The translations under genes were made by a program, and so were the position numbers. From positions 5,139,170-5,203,169 of the forward strand of contig NC_031480.1 in the NCBI RefSeq assembly GCF_000006565.2: 64,000 nucleotides of DNA, in the 5' to 3' direction. The notes beneath the pieces are model-generated. The model did no database searches. It saw nothing but the letters and a program-made list of their open reading frames with translations, and was not told where the DNA came from. The stretch comes from Toxoplasma gondii ME49. Its lineage: Eukaryota; Apicomplexa; Conoidasida; Eucoccidiorida; Sarcocystidae. Shown piece after piece: positions 52,134 to 64,000 of this stretch (positions are counted from its first letter, which is position 1; each line of letters begins with the position of its first letter).

Positions 52134-54603
52134 GCCTTCGATGTGCGTGGAAATCGTGTAGGCGTTGCGACTGTGTCGGATTTCAGTCTGAAACGCGAGT
52201 TACGTCGGCGCGAGTGCCGTCGCGGCCATGTTGCCTTGGATGCAACTTTGACAAAGTGGGTGCGGTCGGGGGGGAGGGGAGCCAAGCAGAATTTTGGCGT
52301 TTCTGTGAAAGCGATTTGGGAACCGATGCTTTTTGAGAGCAGTGGAGTATAGCAAGGACTACGCGTGGTTCGCTTTTCTGTGGATCGTTTTGACTTGATG
52401 AACATCCTCGTCGTTATTTTGTGCACGAGCAGAAGCAGATGGCTGTCGGGAACGCTGCAAGCACGTGTGAGGTGCGCGAGTGAAGTTCTGTGTTTCGGTG
52501 TTCAAGTGTGTTTTCGAGACCGGCAGAACAGAAAGACCGGAGTATAGTTTTTTCGTTATGGAAGCAAAAGCGTTTGCAGAGAGAGCTGTTTCTCGGTTGC
52601 GATACAAGCGTAAAGGATTTATATTCATTTCTGTGGAACTGCGTTTCCAAGAGTACACGTAGGAAACGCGGGGTGTGCGTTCGTGTGTTCGTGAGCTGCA
52701 GTGCGAAGAGTGGATGCTGTGTATGTGAAGATCGCATGTCCTCGGCGCTCGCAGAACAGGGCGGAAACTCGGATACACGCGTCCCTTTTTTTGTTGAAAC
52801 GAGTTGTCCGTTCAAATCTTCTGCGATATGTGACTTTTCGGGTCGCCCCGACTTGGATGAACGTCTCACGGAGCCGTGTGCTTGTAGATCGCGGCGCACC
52901 AGGTAATTTTTTTATCTGCGTCTGTGCCGCAGCGAATGCCGCGTTTCGATTCTGAAACTGAAATGCGAAAATAGACTGGGGTGTGTTCCTTGGTAGATAC
53001 AGAGGGTCTGAAAAAGGTGCACGCTTGGAGAAGCAGCGAGTCGCCGCCCGGCCGCCGCCAACGCTCGACCGCGGGGCCGCGAAAAGTCCAGGGAAACGCT
53101 TTTTTTCTGAGTTTTTCGAGTGTAAGTCTGCGTTTTTCTGTGTCAAGATTTTGATTCACCTGGAAGCCGTCGCACAGAGCGTTCCCTTTGTCAACGGCGA
53201 CGTAGCAAAGAGTCTACCACTTGAGTGCATCCGTGTCCGGCCTCGGTTCCGGGGGGGGGGGTTGGGTCTGGACAGGCTGCTGTGTCTGGGCATTCTGCCC
53301 ATTTTGTCACGTTCGCTCTTCTGCTCTTTCGTGAGTACGGTGCGAAATCGTTTCTTTGTGATTTTGCGACGTGGCGCAACGTCTGTGGCCCGAGTTTTTC
53401 GATGGGCAAGTAACATGCATGCGTCGTTTCTCCGCGCTAGAGAGTGTGGATCGTGTGTTTGTCGACACGAGTGTGTCTTCGTCTAGAAAAGGAGGCACGG
53501 TAGAAAGAACGGGTGGAGGAGTTCATTTTTCCAGGCATCGTTTGCTTTTTCCATTTCATGAGAGTTGTCTGTTCGTCACGAGGCAGGTAACGCAACACTG
53601 AGACCTCGGTAGAGAGGGGGGGGCAGAGGGCACATCGCTCTCCTGGACGCTGGAGTCGAGAAGCGAAGAGCTGAAGGTCAGACGGTTTTGTATGACAGCG
53701 TTCTGGGACAGCGAAGGAGAAAACGTTTCGAAGATGAAGCAGGCTGTGGATTACGCGTTGCTCGCGAAATGCCCTCTCTGAGTGTCCATTCCCCTCTCGA
53801 AATCGTTATTTTGGGGTGCATGTACACGCAGGGAGACGCATCGCGACTTTAGGTCGTCGTCTGTTTTCTAATTCCTCTGCCAGCCCGTGTGGTGCGTTTG
53901 TGTGTCGTTTTGACAGCGCGAGTGAACGTGGAAATGCAGAAAGTTTTTCCTCTCTGGGTACCCAGTCACTGTTTTTGCCCTGTTTGATGTAGATGCCTGC
54001 CATCCATCTCTCACATCGGAGTACGTATTCTCTGTGGCTCTCTTTCGTTCTCGCACTCATGTTGCTTGGCTCTCCCTCCTGGTTCGCACAAACGCCTGTT
54101 TCCTTTCTGTCCTGTATACATATGCATCTGCGTGCGTAACTTTTATGTAGAGTCCTTCATGTGTGTATACGTGGAGTGTGTGTGACGTCGCTGTGCCCGT
54201 CGGCGGCTGCCTTGCGGGTGTTGACGTAGCGACGGTCAGACAGCTAGAGGAAGTGAGGGCAATGTTTCTTCCCTTTTTCTGGCATACGTGCGTGAACAAG
54301 AGTTTTCGCATGCAGAAGCAGAGTCATTTTCTTGTGTTTTGTGTTGTCCTCCACGAGAGGAGAAAGTTCGGTGAGAATCAAAGACAAAGCACGCTGCAGA
54401 GATGGGTATCTTCGGAGAGAAAACCTAGGGTCGTTCAACAACTCGAGAGATTCTGGGGGGTCACATGTACTCGTGTGTCGCCTTCCTTCGTGAAGAGCAA
54501 ACTGGTCGCGTTTCTGTCATTTTCTGAGGTTTCAGAGCCACAGCGAAGTCTCCCTCTTCGCACTCTGACAAAATGCGTCGAGAAAACCCAACGAGCAAAA
54601 CAC

Positions 54604-54660
54604 TTTCTACATATGTAAATATACGTATATATATGTATATATATATATATATATATATAG
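54604..54660. repeat. TA/GTATA microsatellite
   Basis: Starts with TATGTAAATATACG steps and ends in an uninterrupted (TA)n of about 12 units. Confidence 0.85.
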
Positions 54661-54994
54661 TTACATTACCATTTCACGAGTCCCGCACTTCTAGCGTACC
54701 TCTCTGTTTTCCTTTGACTTCTTACCTTTTTCCACTGTCTTCCTCAGCTCCGTCTCCTCCCGTCGCTCTCTGGTCGCCTTATATTTTCTGCTTTCTGTTT
54801 TCGTTTTGTCTTCCTTTGCTAGTATCACGGTCTCTGCTCTTCAGATACACGGCTCTCAAATTTCATCTCGCTCGGAGAGGTTGTTTGCGGTTTACGTTTT
54901 CGCAAGAGTCGTAGGCAACACAGATCGCTTTTGCGACAGAACTCGACACTGAAAGGCAGCCGCTTCTGGCGCAGATAACACCAGTCACACAGCT

Positions 54995-55080
54995 CGGAAC
55001 ATCACTTCATGTGGTACCTGAGTGGTATGTTCTAGCGTATTATGCGGTGTTAAAGTACTTCCGTCCAAAATCGGTTGCCT
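54995..55080 (+). pseudogene. cob: Nuclear insert of mitochondrial cytochrome b (NUMT)
   Basis: From 55008 the plus strand reads HVVPEWYVLAYYAVLK, containing the PEWY motif that marks the ubiquinol-oxidation site of cytochrome b. After this the cob-like sequence continues only in another frame (VLPSKIGCL at about 55055-55081), so there is a single-base frameshift. Matching sequence fades upstream of about 54995 and after about 55080. There is no start codon, the fragment is under 100 bp and flanked by ordinary intergenic DNA. It is a dead mitochondrial DNA fragment, of the kind known to be abundant in Toxoplasma nuclear DNA. The exact ends are uncertain. Confidence 0.8.
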
Positions 55081-57295
55081 GTGACTACGCCATTAACATG
55101 TCAGTGAAATACCCGAAACGATGAAACATATTTGATTGACACAGTTTTCTGAACTGCGTTGCAGAGTACCGACTGTCGTTGGCGTCGCTGCTAATTTGTG
55201 TTTGTATCTTGGCTTTCTCTTGTCCAGTTTCTGGTTGCTGCCCTATCTCCTCATGAAAAGAAGCGAGAAATGATGATATAGTAGGCTGGGGTGAAATTTC
55301 GTGCATCTCTGACGCTCGGATCGAGCAATTTATCCTTCACGTTTTTCAGGAGGTTGTACCAAACGGTGTATTACGGACGCGTTTCGACAGAATGCACTGT
55401 CGAACCGGTTGGTTGTTGTTGAGCCCGGCAATCAAGGTATTTAGGATTGGGAAAAAATATTCCTAGCCAATAACCAATGACACACGCTTGCAGGAAAACC
55501 TTGTTTGGGCCGCAGAAGCTCTACACTCTAGTTGACAATTTCAGTGAGAGGGTTCCACGAATCGGTAAATGCAGCGGATGTGCCGACCTCCACAGCTTGC
55601 AGTGGGCGCCACAAACGGCGATGCGAGCTTCGTTCTTCCTTTTTTAGTTTAATGAACTAGAGGCATGGGACAGTGACATACTGACTCTGTGCTGAGCCGC
55701 ACCATCCCCATTGCAACACAGATGAATTCTGCAACATCAGTCAGGTATTCACTAGGCAGTGCCAGTTCGTTTGATGGGGAAAAACACTGCGAAGGGCGAT
55801 CGCAACGGATCGCAGTGGGGGAAGATGACTTTACAGTAAGGCTGAACAGCACTTTGGAGAAGGTTGAAACGGCCTGACATCATCTACGTGTTTCCACGTA
55901 CTAAGGCGAACAACATCGGACGAGAGAAAAATCCGTTGCCGGCCCCACGATGTTCTGATCGAAAAAATGCCACCATGTTTCCTTCGACCTGGTCCCAAAA
56001 GGGCGACCACATGTTATCACTCACGACCGGCGTGACGCAGAGATATCACGTGCTAGTGTCGTGGTTGTGATAGCCTGTCTCTATTACGATGTGACTTTTA
56101 CCTTCCTAACACGCGGTGATGAAAGTAATGCACAACAGATTAATCAACTGGATTAACGCCTCTTTACAGAGAGCTGTTCAGAATTCGTCTGTTTCATCAT
56201 TTTACGAGTAGCGGAATACCGGCTACTCCGCGTCCCTGACGGTTAGTACATAACGTGCCACTGGAGACGACGAAAAACGGTCTTGCGAAACCATTTAATG
56301 TTCCTGTGTCGCCGAATAAGGAACTTGAGGAATTTTCGAGAGTGACTGCAGTCAAATATGCTAGCGAAGATACAGTGTGCGACGTGGGTGGAATGCGTGC
56401 GGGTTGGGTCTGTGTTTCCAGAACACCGTAAATAAGGAAGCGTTTCAGCTTTTCTTGCATGCAGGCGCAACAGAAGCAGGCTGCTCCGTCGTGGAAATTC
56501 TTTACTCCTCTCCGCTCTTTTGTTGACACACCGAACTATTGTCTGAACCTGAGACCATGCAGTGAACGTCAAAACGCCAGAGATCAAGGGACTTGCTTGT
56601 TCGTACGTTTTCGCTTGCCACCTCCCAGCACAGAAAGCTTGGAAATGCAGCGGTTCCGACGTCGAGAAGGGAGCAGGAACAAGAGAATCGAGGAAAAAAC
56701 AACCCAGACAGAAAACAGAAGACGATGCCTGTTCTTCCTCTACTTCCATGGTCAAAATGGAGACACGACTCGCAGGGGGGTACTTGTGCGAAAATATACG
56801 TGGGAATCGGCATAACGCCTTCCAGGCACAGCAATCGACACATTCGCCACGCGGAACCGAACTGGTCAGCGTTGTCACGGGCACGGACCGCACCGGCGGG
56901 TCAAGTTTTAGGGGTTGCCGTTGAGGAAGACGAGAAGAGGAAGAAATCGATGAACTATGCAAGAGACAAAAGGAGGAAGCGCACCGCACACAGGCTGCCT
57001 AGAAGCATACTATATACGTACTCACGTATATAGGAACACGAAGGAACACGGCCAAAAAACTGGAAATGACGGTGTTGCTCCTCTTGCTTTTGGAGCAAGT
57101 TACAAGCGCTCTCTCCTTTTCCTCACGCCTCCGTCCGTATGTGGGTCCTTTCTGTCACTCTTGGAAAAAACGGATGACGCCAGTGGACGGGGAACCTGCC
57201 CGCATTATAGAGAAGTGGTAAACGAACAGTAGGTTGCGATTAGTTGTGTATCTGACGAGAATGTGTCACTGCCGATTAGCGCAGCACCACTGCAT

Positions 57296-59333
57296 CTAGA
57301 AGAACTCCGCGACTTCCATGGGCATTTCCTCAATCTGAGTGTTGTAGTGCTTCTCAATCTCCTTGAGCTGCTCCACGTCGCTGGACGTCACAAAGTTGAT
57401 GGCAACACCCTTCCTACCGAAACGACCAGAACGACCAATACGGTGAATGTAGTTCTCCTTTGTCGCGGGCAAGTCGTAGTTGATGACAAGCGACACTTGC
57501 TGGACGTCAATACCACGAGCCAAAAGATCTGTGGTAATGAGAACACGCGTGGAACCAGAGCGGAACTCGCGCATAATCATCTCACGACTCTTCTGGTCCA
57601 TGTCACCGTGCATCGACGACACCGTGAAGTCGCGCTCGGACATCTTGCTGGTGAGGAAGTCGACCTTTCTGCGGGTGTTGCAGTAGATAATGGCCTGTAA
57701 ATACCCAGCGGATGGGAGACGGCAACACGGTTTCCAGAGTAGAGTCTGTGCATGCCAGAGACGGGGTACGAAAACACCAACCGAAAGATGCTAGAGAAAA
57801 GAAACGGTCACAACGGAAAGTGACCACGCTGGTCCAGCTAGATGGCGCTCGGGAAAAAACACGCTACAAGAGCCTCCCAGCAGGAATCTGACTAGTTTCA
57901 ACAAGTTTCATTGCGGGTTTCGTCTCGCCGTTCTTACCTGAGTGATGGTCAAGGTCTCGTACAGGTCGCAGAGAGTCTCGAGTTTCCAGTCTTCCTTCTC
58001 GACGGCAACGTAGAACTGCCTAATACCTTCCAGGGTCAGTTCGTCGTTCTTCACCAAAATACGCTTGGGGTCACGCATGAACTTCGTTGTCAGCTCCAAA
58101 ATGTCCTGTGGCATCGTGGCGCTGAAAAGGGCGACCTGTACATCAGGGGGGAGCTTCTTGAAGACGTCGTAGATCTGGGACTTGAAACCACGAGAAAGCA
58201 TCTCGTCGGCTTCGTCCATGATGAAGAGCTTCATGTCGTCGACACGGAGGTGACGCTTCTCCATCATGTCGTGAACACGCCCGGGGGTCCCGACAACCAT
58301 GTGAACACCTGCCTTCAGCTTGGCAATGTCATCGCGGACAACTGTTCCTCCAACACATGCGTGGCATCGGACTTGCAGGTAGTCACCGAGGGCCAACACG
58401 ACCTGGAAAGACAAAAAACAACGGGCAGAACGAATGTGACGGGAGCTGCGACGAGGGGAGAAGGCGGGCGGCACAGGGGACACTGGATGGACAAGAATTA
58501 TCGGGTGATACTTGACAGGAAAAGACAAGGAACAGCCTGAACGTTCTGGGGACGCTCCGCCTCGCGTGTCTGGATCTGAGCCGTGGGGAGGTGCTACAGC
58601 GAGGGCGGGGGGGAAACAGACGGAACATGAGCCCGCGAAAATTGAACGGAAGGCCGTACGTCGAAATACACACAGTTACACATTGCGATTTTCCACCTGG
58701 AAAGGCTTAGAAACACAAAATCTACCGCATATCAGCACGCAGCTGCCGCACCAGCCGGCGACTGAACACTTTTGGCAACGGAGCACACTCTGCGAAACTA
58801 AATGAGGTGGTGTATGTACACCACAAAGCAGTTGGAATCAGCAAGCTGGCGTCAGTGGTGCTCCCTCACTTGCCCGTCATCCTGCAAAAAATGTTGGCAG
58901 TGTGCTCCGCTACGTTCCCTCCAGTTCGGCTGATTGTGGTAAAAGGGGAGTTCCTCACCTTCTGAATCTGCTGAGCCAATTCACGGGTCGGCGCCAGAAT
59001 GAGAACCTGGCAGTTGTTGATGTTGTAGTCGATGAGCTGGAGGGCAGCGATCGCGAAAGTGGCGGTCTTACCCGTTCCCGACTGAGCCTGGCCGATCGTG
59101 TCGTGCCGGTCGAGGATGGGCTTGATGCCACGCTGCTGAATTGCCGAAGGTTTCTCGAAACCGTACGAGTAAATACCTCTGAGGAGGCTTTCGTTAAGCT
59201 TCAACGCATCGAACGAGTCAACGACTTCGTCGTAGTTCGTTTCGATGACTTCGTCGTTGGCTGGCGTAGGCGCTGCCACGGCAGCTCCCCCTGCCTGTTG
59301 CCCCTGTTGTTGTTTATCTTCGTTGTTCTCCAT
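57296..59333 (-). CDS. eIF4A: Eukaryotic initiation factor 4A (DEAD-box RNA helicase)
   Basis: Minus-strand exons 59333-58959, 58402-57938, 57694-57296; 412 residues, phase 0 at both junctions. All DEAD-box motifs are intact: Q motif FEKPSAIQQ, motif [32 protein letters not shown] and HRIGRSGR. The sequence around [17 protein letters not shown] and MHGDMDQK blocks and the C-terminus [11 protein letters not shown] match cytosolic eIF4A rather than the exon-junction paralogue eIF4A-III. As part of eIF4F it unwinds mRNA 5' leaders during translation initiation. The N-terminal 35 residues are Gln/Ala-rich and variable, as usual in this family. The start is the first ATG before that tail; the region 5' of it is pyrimidine-rich in sense. 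Length equals the family norm (about 400-415). Confidence 0.97.
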
Positions 59334-62300
59334 TTTGGCCCACAAAGGTTTTGGGAAATGTCCCGAAACCACCGGAAGAATTCCTGGTGGAAGTATGCAA
59401 GAAGTGCGTCTTACTCCGCAAACAAAGTCTCCCCAAACGAACGTGTGGAGAGAGCAGGGTTGCACAGGCGTGGGGAGGAGATTTCGGGTGGCGGGAGAAC
59501 GAAAAACGTTTTCACAACGGCAGAACCGGGCGAGACAAGTCTCGTGCTCGAAAATGCCAGCCGAGGAAAACCACGAAAAAACGTCTAACAACAGCCCCAC
59601 GGTGTTACACCGTCCTTCGGAACCCTCGAGGAAATGATGAGAGGAGCGGCAACGCAGAGACACGAGCAGAGAGGGCAGAGAAGAAGGAGGCGGAGGCACG
59701 CCGCGCGACGCGAGGCTGAAACAACCCAGGATGCCATCCCCCGCCTTCCACACTTCTTCGGTGCTCCCTCCCCTTCTCTGACCCGTGCTGCCTCCCCTCC
59801 TCTTGACCCACGCGCGCGATGTCCCCCTACCCCCCGTCCTTTCCTCTCTCCTCGGCGTATATCGAGTGAACTAGAGGAGAGCGACACAGCAGGTTGCGAC
59901 GCAAACGGGATCCCACCCGAATTCCGACTCCTTCCAACCCTTTTCCCCCTGGTCCCGCCCCATCTGTCTCTTACAGACGAGTGAGAGGAGTGCGTGGCAC
60001 CCCGCAACTCCCAGAACGCCCCCCTCCAGTTGCTCACTCTACGCGGAAGGAGCCACCCGCCGCGAAGGATTTTTGCCTCAAAGAGTCACTCGCCGGTTTT
60101 CTTCGCGGCTGCTCAGCGGCTTCTCACTTGAATATCTCCCGCGGTCGAAAAAACTTCTTGCAGCTCGAACGAGCTCTGCCTTCCGCAGACAACGCTGGAG
60201 GGGATCCCACAACACAGCGAGACAACGATTGTGTGGGATGAACAGGGTGGTTCTCCGCCAAGGAGCCAAACTGAGGCAGAACTTAGAACTGAAAAGTTCT
60301 AGACGAAAATTGCAGGGCCAATGTAGAAAATAGTTAACAGGCGCACTTCATAGGGCAAAAAGAGAGGGGAGAAGTTCCCCGTCGACTTCTGAACGGTTAG
60401 CGCTGCTGACGGTTTCTTCGAGAGTAGTATAATACCTCCCACTACAAGTCGCTTCTACTAGAGGTCACTAGAGGCCACGCGGGGCCTGTTCTCCGGACTA
60501 TCGTTGCATCTGTGAAAAGCAAGGGAGCCGAGTTGTAAGGATTTTGATTCACGATTGCGAGCCTCATGGACACGGGCATTTGAAGCGGACCGATGGTGTC
60601 CAGACGAGGAGTTCACGATTGTTCCTGTTTTCTCCTGAAAGGCAGGCGCCCCGGTTGGTGACATCGGAAAGTCATCGGTTGATTTTGGTGCGGAATACAA
60701 GCCACTTAGGGTAGTCAGGATGCCAGCAATGATGTCAAGAGTACTCCTGATACGACGAATGCCCGAAAAACAAAACAGGCTGCGGCCACTTTTTCGGAGG
60801 TGGGGAGATGACACGCCGAAGGGAGAAGCATACGATGTAAGGATTTTGAAGTACCCAAAGCATCTATCGTATGCTGACAGAAACAGTATCATTCTGCTGA
60901 CTACCGTCTTCCAGAGTAGCAGTCGAAGCGTTGATCGCTGGCAAGCTAGGAGGTGGTACCACATTGAAAGTTTCAGCAAATAAAGGGGCGACCGTGCAGG
61001 CTTCCAGACCTCACGCGTTCGTAATTCTTCGAAAAGCACGATCTCTTACACTTCTCTGGCACCCACAGTATCTGACATACTCGAATCACGTATCGCTCCT
61101 ATTGTTGCTCGTCACACGGATAACTCCCATTTTGTCAGCAAAACTATTTCAAGCTAGTCGTTCCGTAGATGTACATTGATTTGCAATCCCTCGTAGCACT
61201 CTCTGAGATTGTGTTGTTGGGTGTTCAAGAGCTCCTGTCCTTTTATGGTATGTTAAAGGCACGTGCTGCGTGGTAACGAATCTGCTTAGAGAGGCTTTCG
61301 AGGCGGTTAAATTGCTCTTCTCCAAGCTACAGAGTGTCGGCCGTTGGTCAATTAACGCTTAAGCAGAAAGAGACTATGGAAGTGTCATAGGACATAATCT
61401 CTATATTAATGATTACGTGACTGTAACGAAACCCTCAACTGCAGGCTGTCCCTGGCAGAGCCGCAACTGTGTTCGTTTATACCCCTTTAGAAGGCGACTC
61501 GCTGAATGTTGTGAACCTCCATCTTCGCTTTTGACCTTACAAACATAAAAAGAGTGAACAGAGCGGAACTTTGAAGTGTAGCGATGAACACCTCTGTTTC
61601 GGTAGTGGATTTGCTGTGCTAATCTGTCACGCTTCCGAACAATGCCACGGAACAACCAGAACGAGTGCCAAAGCGGTACTTTTTTCTCATCGAGTCTGGT
61701 TTTCTGTGCAGCGTTCAGAGAGAAAGGTGGGACTGAGTGAATTGAAAAAGCAGATAATCTACTAGACACAAATAGTATCCTCGAATGATTTGAAGACGAC
61801 CGAAGCCATTTCCGCACTACAATGGCGAGCCACGGGGAACAAAGTGGCAAACAGCAAACAGGGACAATACTGAGGGAAGCCATAAGAATCCTGTTTGGCA
61901 GTCCTTTTCGTCTCGGTGGAAATATTAATCTACGCAACTGATACAGGATCTTTTCCCCCATCTCCTAAACCGTAAACCCTTTAAAAGCGAATTCGTTTAT
62001 GCCCTCCGCAGGAACTTAATCAGTCGCGCCAACAGCAGCTTCTGTGCAGGCCTGGCTTGCCTCTCCATCCGACGTCGTGCCCCATTAGAAAGAGGTGGAA
62101 AGCATTCCCAACGCCGTTCCAGAGAAGAACGCCCCAGACATCCTCAAGGAAACTCCGATTCTGTGGCGACCTACACATCCGCGGCAGTCGCAATCTGAGA
62201 CAAGGTTCCACGGAAACGACTGGTACAACGATTCCTGCGCGTCTTTTTGCCGAGTTCATATCACCCTTCGTTCCGGTCTGTTGAGTGAGTTTTGTTGGAG

Positions 62301-62941
62301 AATGCCGGGAGTGTTGGCCCCCGAAGACACGTCTGCTTCTGCTCTGGAAGCGCTGAGAAAGCAGACAGAGCTACCATTGCTAGCATTACCAAAAGGATGT
62401 CTAACCGAACGTCGTGTGTGACTTCCGCTTTGTCTTGGTCCAATATCTGCGGAGTCTGTTGCCAAGATGGTGGTGACGCTACATAACGTATGAAGTAGTG
62501 TGAGGGTCCTTTCCAGATCTCTGGGAAAAAAGTCACTTGGATCTCCGTTGAGACAGAGAATACCTCTGTTAACGGGGTCGAAGCAAGGCGGTAGGTTAGC
62601 ATCGCGACATTCCACACAAAAACTTATCCAAACAAATTGCGTGTAACCATTTGAACGCCATTTCCTGTGTAAGAATCAGCCCAAGGACGAGACACATCCG
62701 TGGAAGCGACGTTCGCATGGGCTGAAGCAAAACAGCAAAGCGTTTGCCCCTCTGTAGATAGCCGGTGCACAGAACTTCGGGCGGGACAGCTGTCCTTATT
62801 GCGTCCTTCCCGCGTCTGCCCCGAGTTTTAATCGACCTCCCCTTCCTTCTGAACATCCTGCTACCCTTCTGCTCTCGAGTTGCGCCGCGGCCTTGACCAT
62901 GAAAAGAAAATCTTTCTTCCTGCCGGCAGATCCGGCAGCCG
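59334..62941. other. Intergenic region upstream of eIF4A
   Basis: About 3.6 kb between two tandem minus-strand genes. The eIF4A-proximal 900 bp is highly GC- and CT-rich and should include promoter and leader. The remainder shows only short unsupported open frames and should contain the 3'UTR of the right-edge gene. Confidence 0.55.
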
Positions 62942-64000
62942 TCAAGACTGACACCCAGCTCGGGAGAGCGCGTCATACATCCGCGAGAGCTGAAGAGGAA
63001 AAGAGGAAAAACGCACAAGGAAGTGAAAAAAATGGAAGAAAGCTGAGGCTGAGAAGCAGCGGGTCCGGGATAAAAGAAATGAGGGAATAACCAAACCGGT
63101 ACCAGGCAGAGCAGAGACATAACACAAGAGTGGGGTGGACACAACAGGGGCAACAAACGATACAGTAGAGACCTCCACCCAAGGCTACTAACCAACAGAT
63201 GGTGAGGCAGAGTCTAGTGCCACAACGTGCGTCTGTAGACGCTTTTTTCGGCTTGACCCGGTGTCCATGCTACAGCAAAGATACGGTGAAACACTCCTCG
63301 CCTCCGGCCCTTTTGTGAATTTCCCTTTCCTCCATGTTTTCCGTTGTCTTGTTACCTCCGGTGGTCTTTGTCATACCCTAAAAAAACATGTTTTTCGCAT
63401 GCATGCGTCCCTCTCAGTCCTTCTCTAGGCAGCAGTCGTACCTCGGCTTGTAGAGCGTTCACTGTGGCATCCAGCATGGCGAGTTTCGCTTCGTCACCTT
63501 TGTCTGTATTTCGTTTCCCCTCTACAGACTGCAAGCACGGAAGGCTGGAGCTGGACAGCGTTCGTTTTTCTTTTCGTTTGTCGGCATCTGCGAGACCCTC
63601 CTCCCTAGAGGACTGAGGCCCGTGCTGCTGGGTCTGCTCCGAGTTCAACAGTTCCTTCTTCTTTGCCTTCTTCGAGAGGTGACTCTTTCGCCTTTCCGCT
63701 GTCTTCTTGCTCTTCTTCTCTTTCAGGGTCTTCTCCGTTGCTTCCAGTTCTTCGCCTGTCTTCCGCACCGAATCGGGCTCCTCCAAAATCCAACACCCGG
63801 CCGACTGAGGAGACACAAGTTCCCGAGTTGGTTCCTGAGAACAAGAGACACCACCCGAGTCGACCGCCTCCGCTTTGGGATCAAAAGTCTCTGCGGCGCC
63901 GCAGACACTGGAGCTGGAGACAGTGGGGTCGGGGCCCTCCGACGAGGGAGGCGGTCCAGCCAGCCTCGTTCCGGAGTCTCCAGCCAGGAGCTCATGCGCA
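62942..64000 (-). CDS. Unrecognised Lys/Glu-rich protein, C-terminal end (5' part outside window)
   Basis: Minus-strand exons: right edge to 63442, then 62989-62942 (stop TGA). The frame is open from the window's right edge, so the start is outside. About 186 residues from the larger exon are visible: a Ser/Gly/Pro/Asp-rich segment, then a dense Lys/Glu tract (KTLKEKKSKKTAERRKSHL), another disordered stretch and a short amphipathic helix, MLDATVNALQAE. The last 48-nt exon continues this helix (LSRMYDALSRAGCQS) and ends the protein. Donor GAG/GTACGA and acceptor CTCTTCAG join in phase 0. The basic tract resembles nuclear-localisation sequence, but no domain is recognisable and the function is unknown. 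Confidence 0.6.

Larger units (their letters stand above)
52134..57295. other. Convergent intergenic region (3' ends of PPR gene and eIF4A)
   Basis: About 5.2 kb. No intact gene is seen. It contains a G-run near 53250, a TA microsatellite at about 54618-54659 and a cytochrome b fragment near 55000. 3'UTRs of both flanking genes must lie here. Confidence 0.55.

Noticed and set aside
57263..59637. Plus-strand open frames of 130-228 codons
   Set aside because: Antisense shadows of the eIF4A exons.

Overview
The window is nuclear DNA from an apicomplexan, most likely a coccidian of the Toxoplasma/Hammondia/Neospora group. Genes are broken by many short GT-AG introns of 0.1-1.5 kb. Intergenic spaces are 2-6 kb and full of (TA)n microsatellites. 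Exons are GC-rich, leaders are pyrimidine-rich on the sense strand, and TGCATGC-type promoter motifs occur. A fragment of mitochondrial cytochrome b lies in intergenic DNA, and an IFT gene is present, as expected for a parasite with flagellated microgametes. The species is an inference; no sequence search was possible.

Layout, left to right: (1) 3' end of a PAT1-like mRNA-decay factor (+, 1-1867). (2) Single-exon secreted or anchored coiled-coil protein of unknown role (+, 4813-5409). (3) IFT74 (-, 10537-6152, 7 exons). (4) RPL7-like 60S assembly factor RLP7/RPL7L1 (+, 13604-17366, 7 exons). (5) YIPF6-type Yip1-family Golgi membrane protein (-, 24175-19438, 7 exons). (6) A 104-bp satellite array of 8 units (25647-26480). 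(7) TRMT2A-like tRNA m5U methyltransferase with an N-terminal RRM (-, 38986-27106, 15 exons placed plus one small exon not found). (8) Very large PPR protein with a predicted membrane hairpin (+, 45185-52133, 3 exons). (9) Cytochrome b NUMT (about 54995-55080). (10) eIF4A (-, 59333-57296, 3 exons). (11) 3' end of an unrecognised Lys/Glu-rich protein (-, right edge to 62942).

The genes are housekeeping and do not form an operon or a shared pathway. Several serve RNA metabolism or translation (PAT1-like, RLP7, TRMT2A, PPR, eIF4A); the others serve flagella and Golgi traffic. Gene models were built by hand from splice-site phase and family conservation. Six genes gave fully phase-consistent models. 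The clearest oddities are the satellite, the NUMT, and a 392-codon open frame directly upstream of and in frame with the PPR gene, interrupted by one TGA that lies inside a good splice-donor match. I did not find a convincing undescribed biological system.
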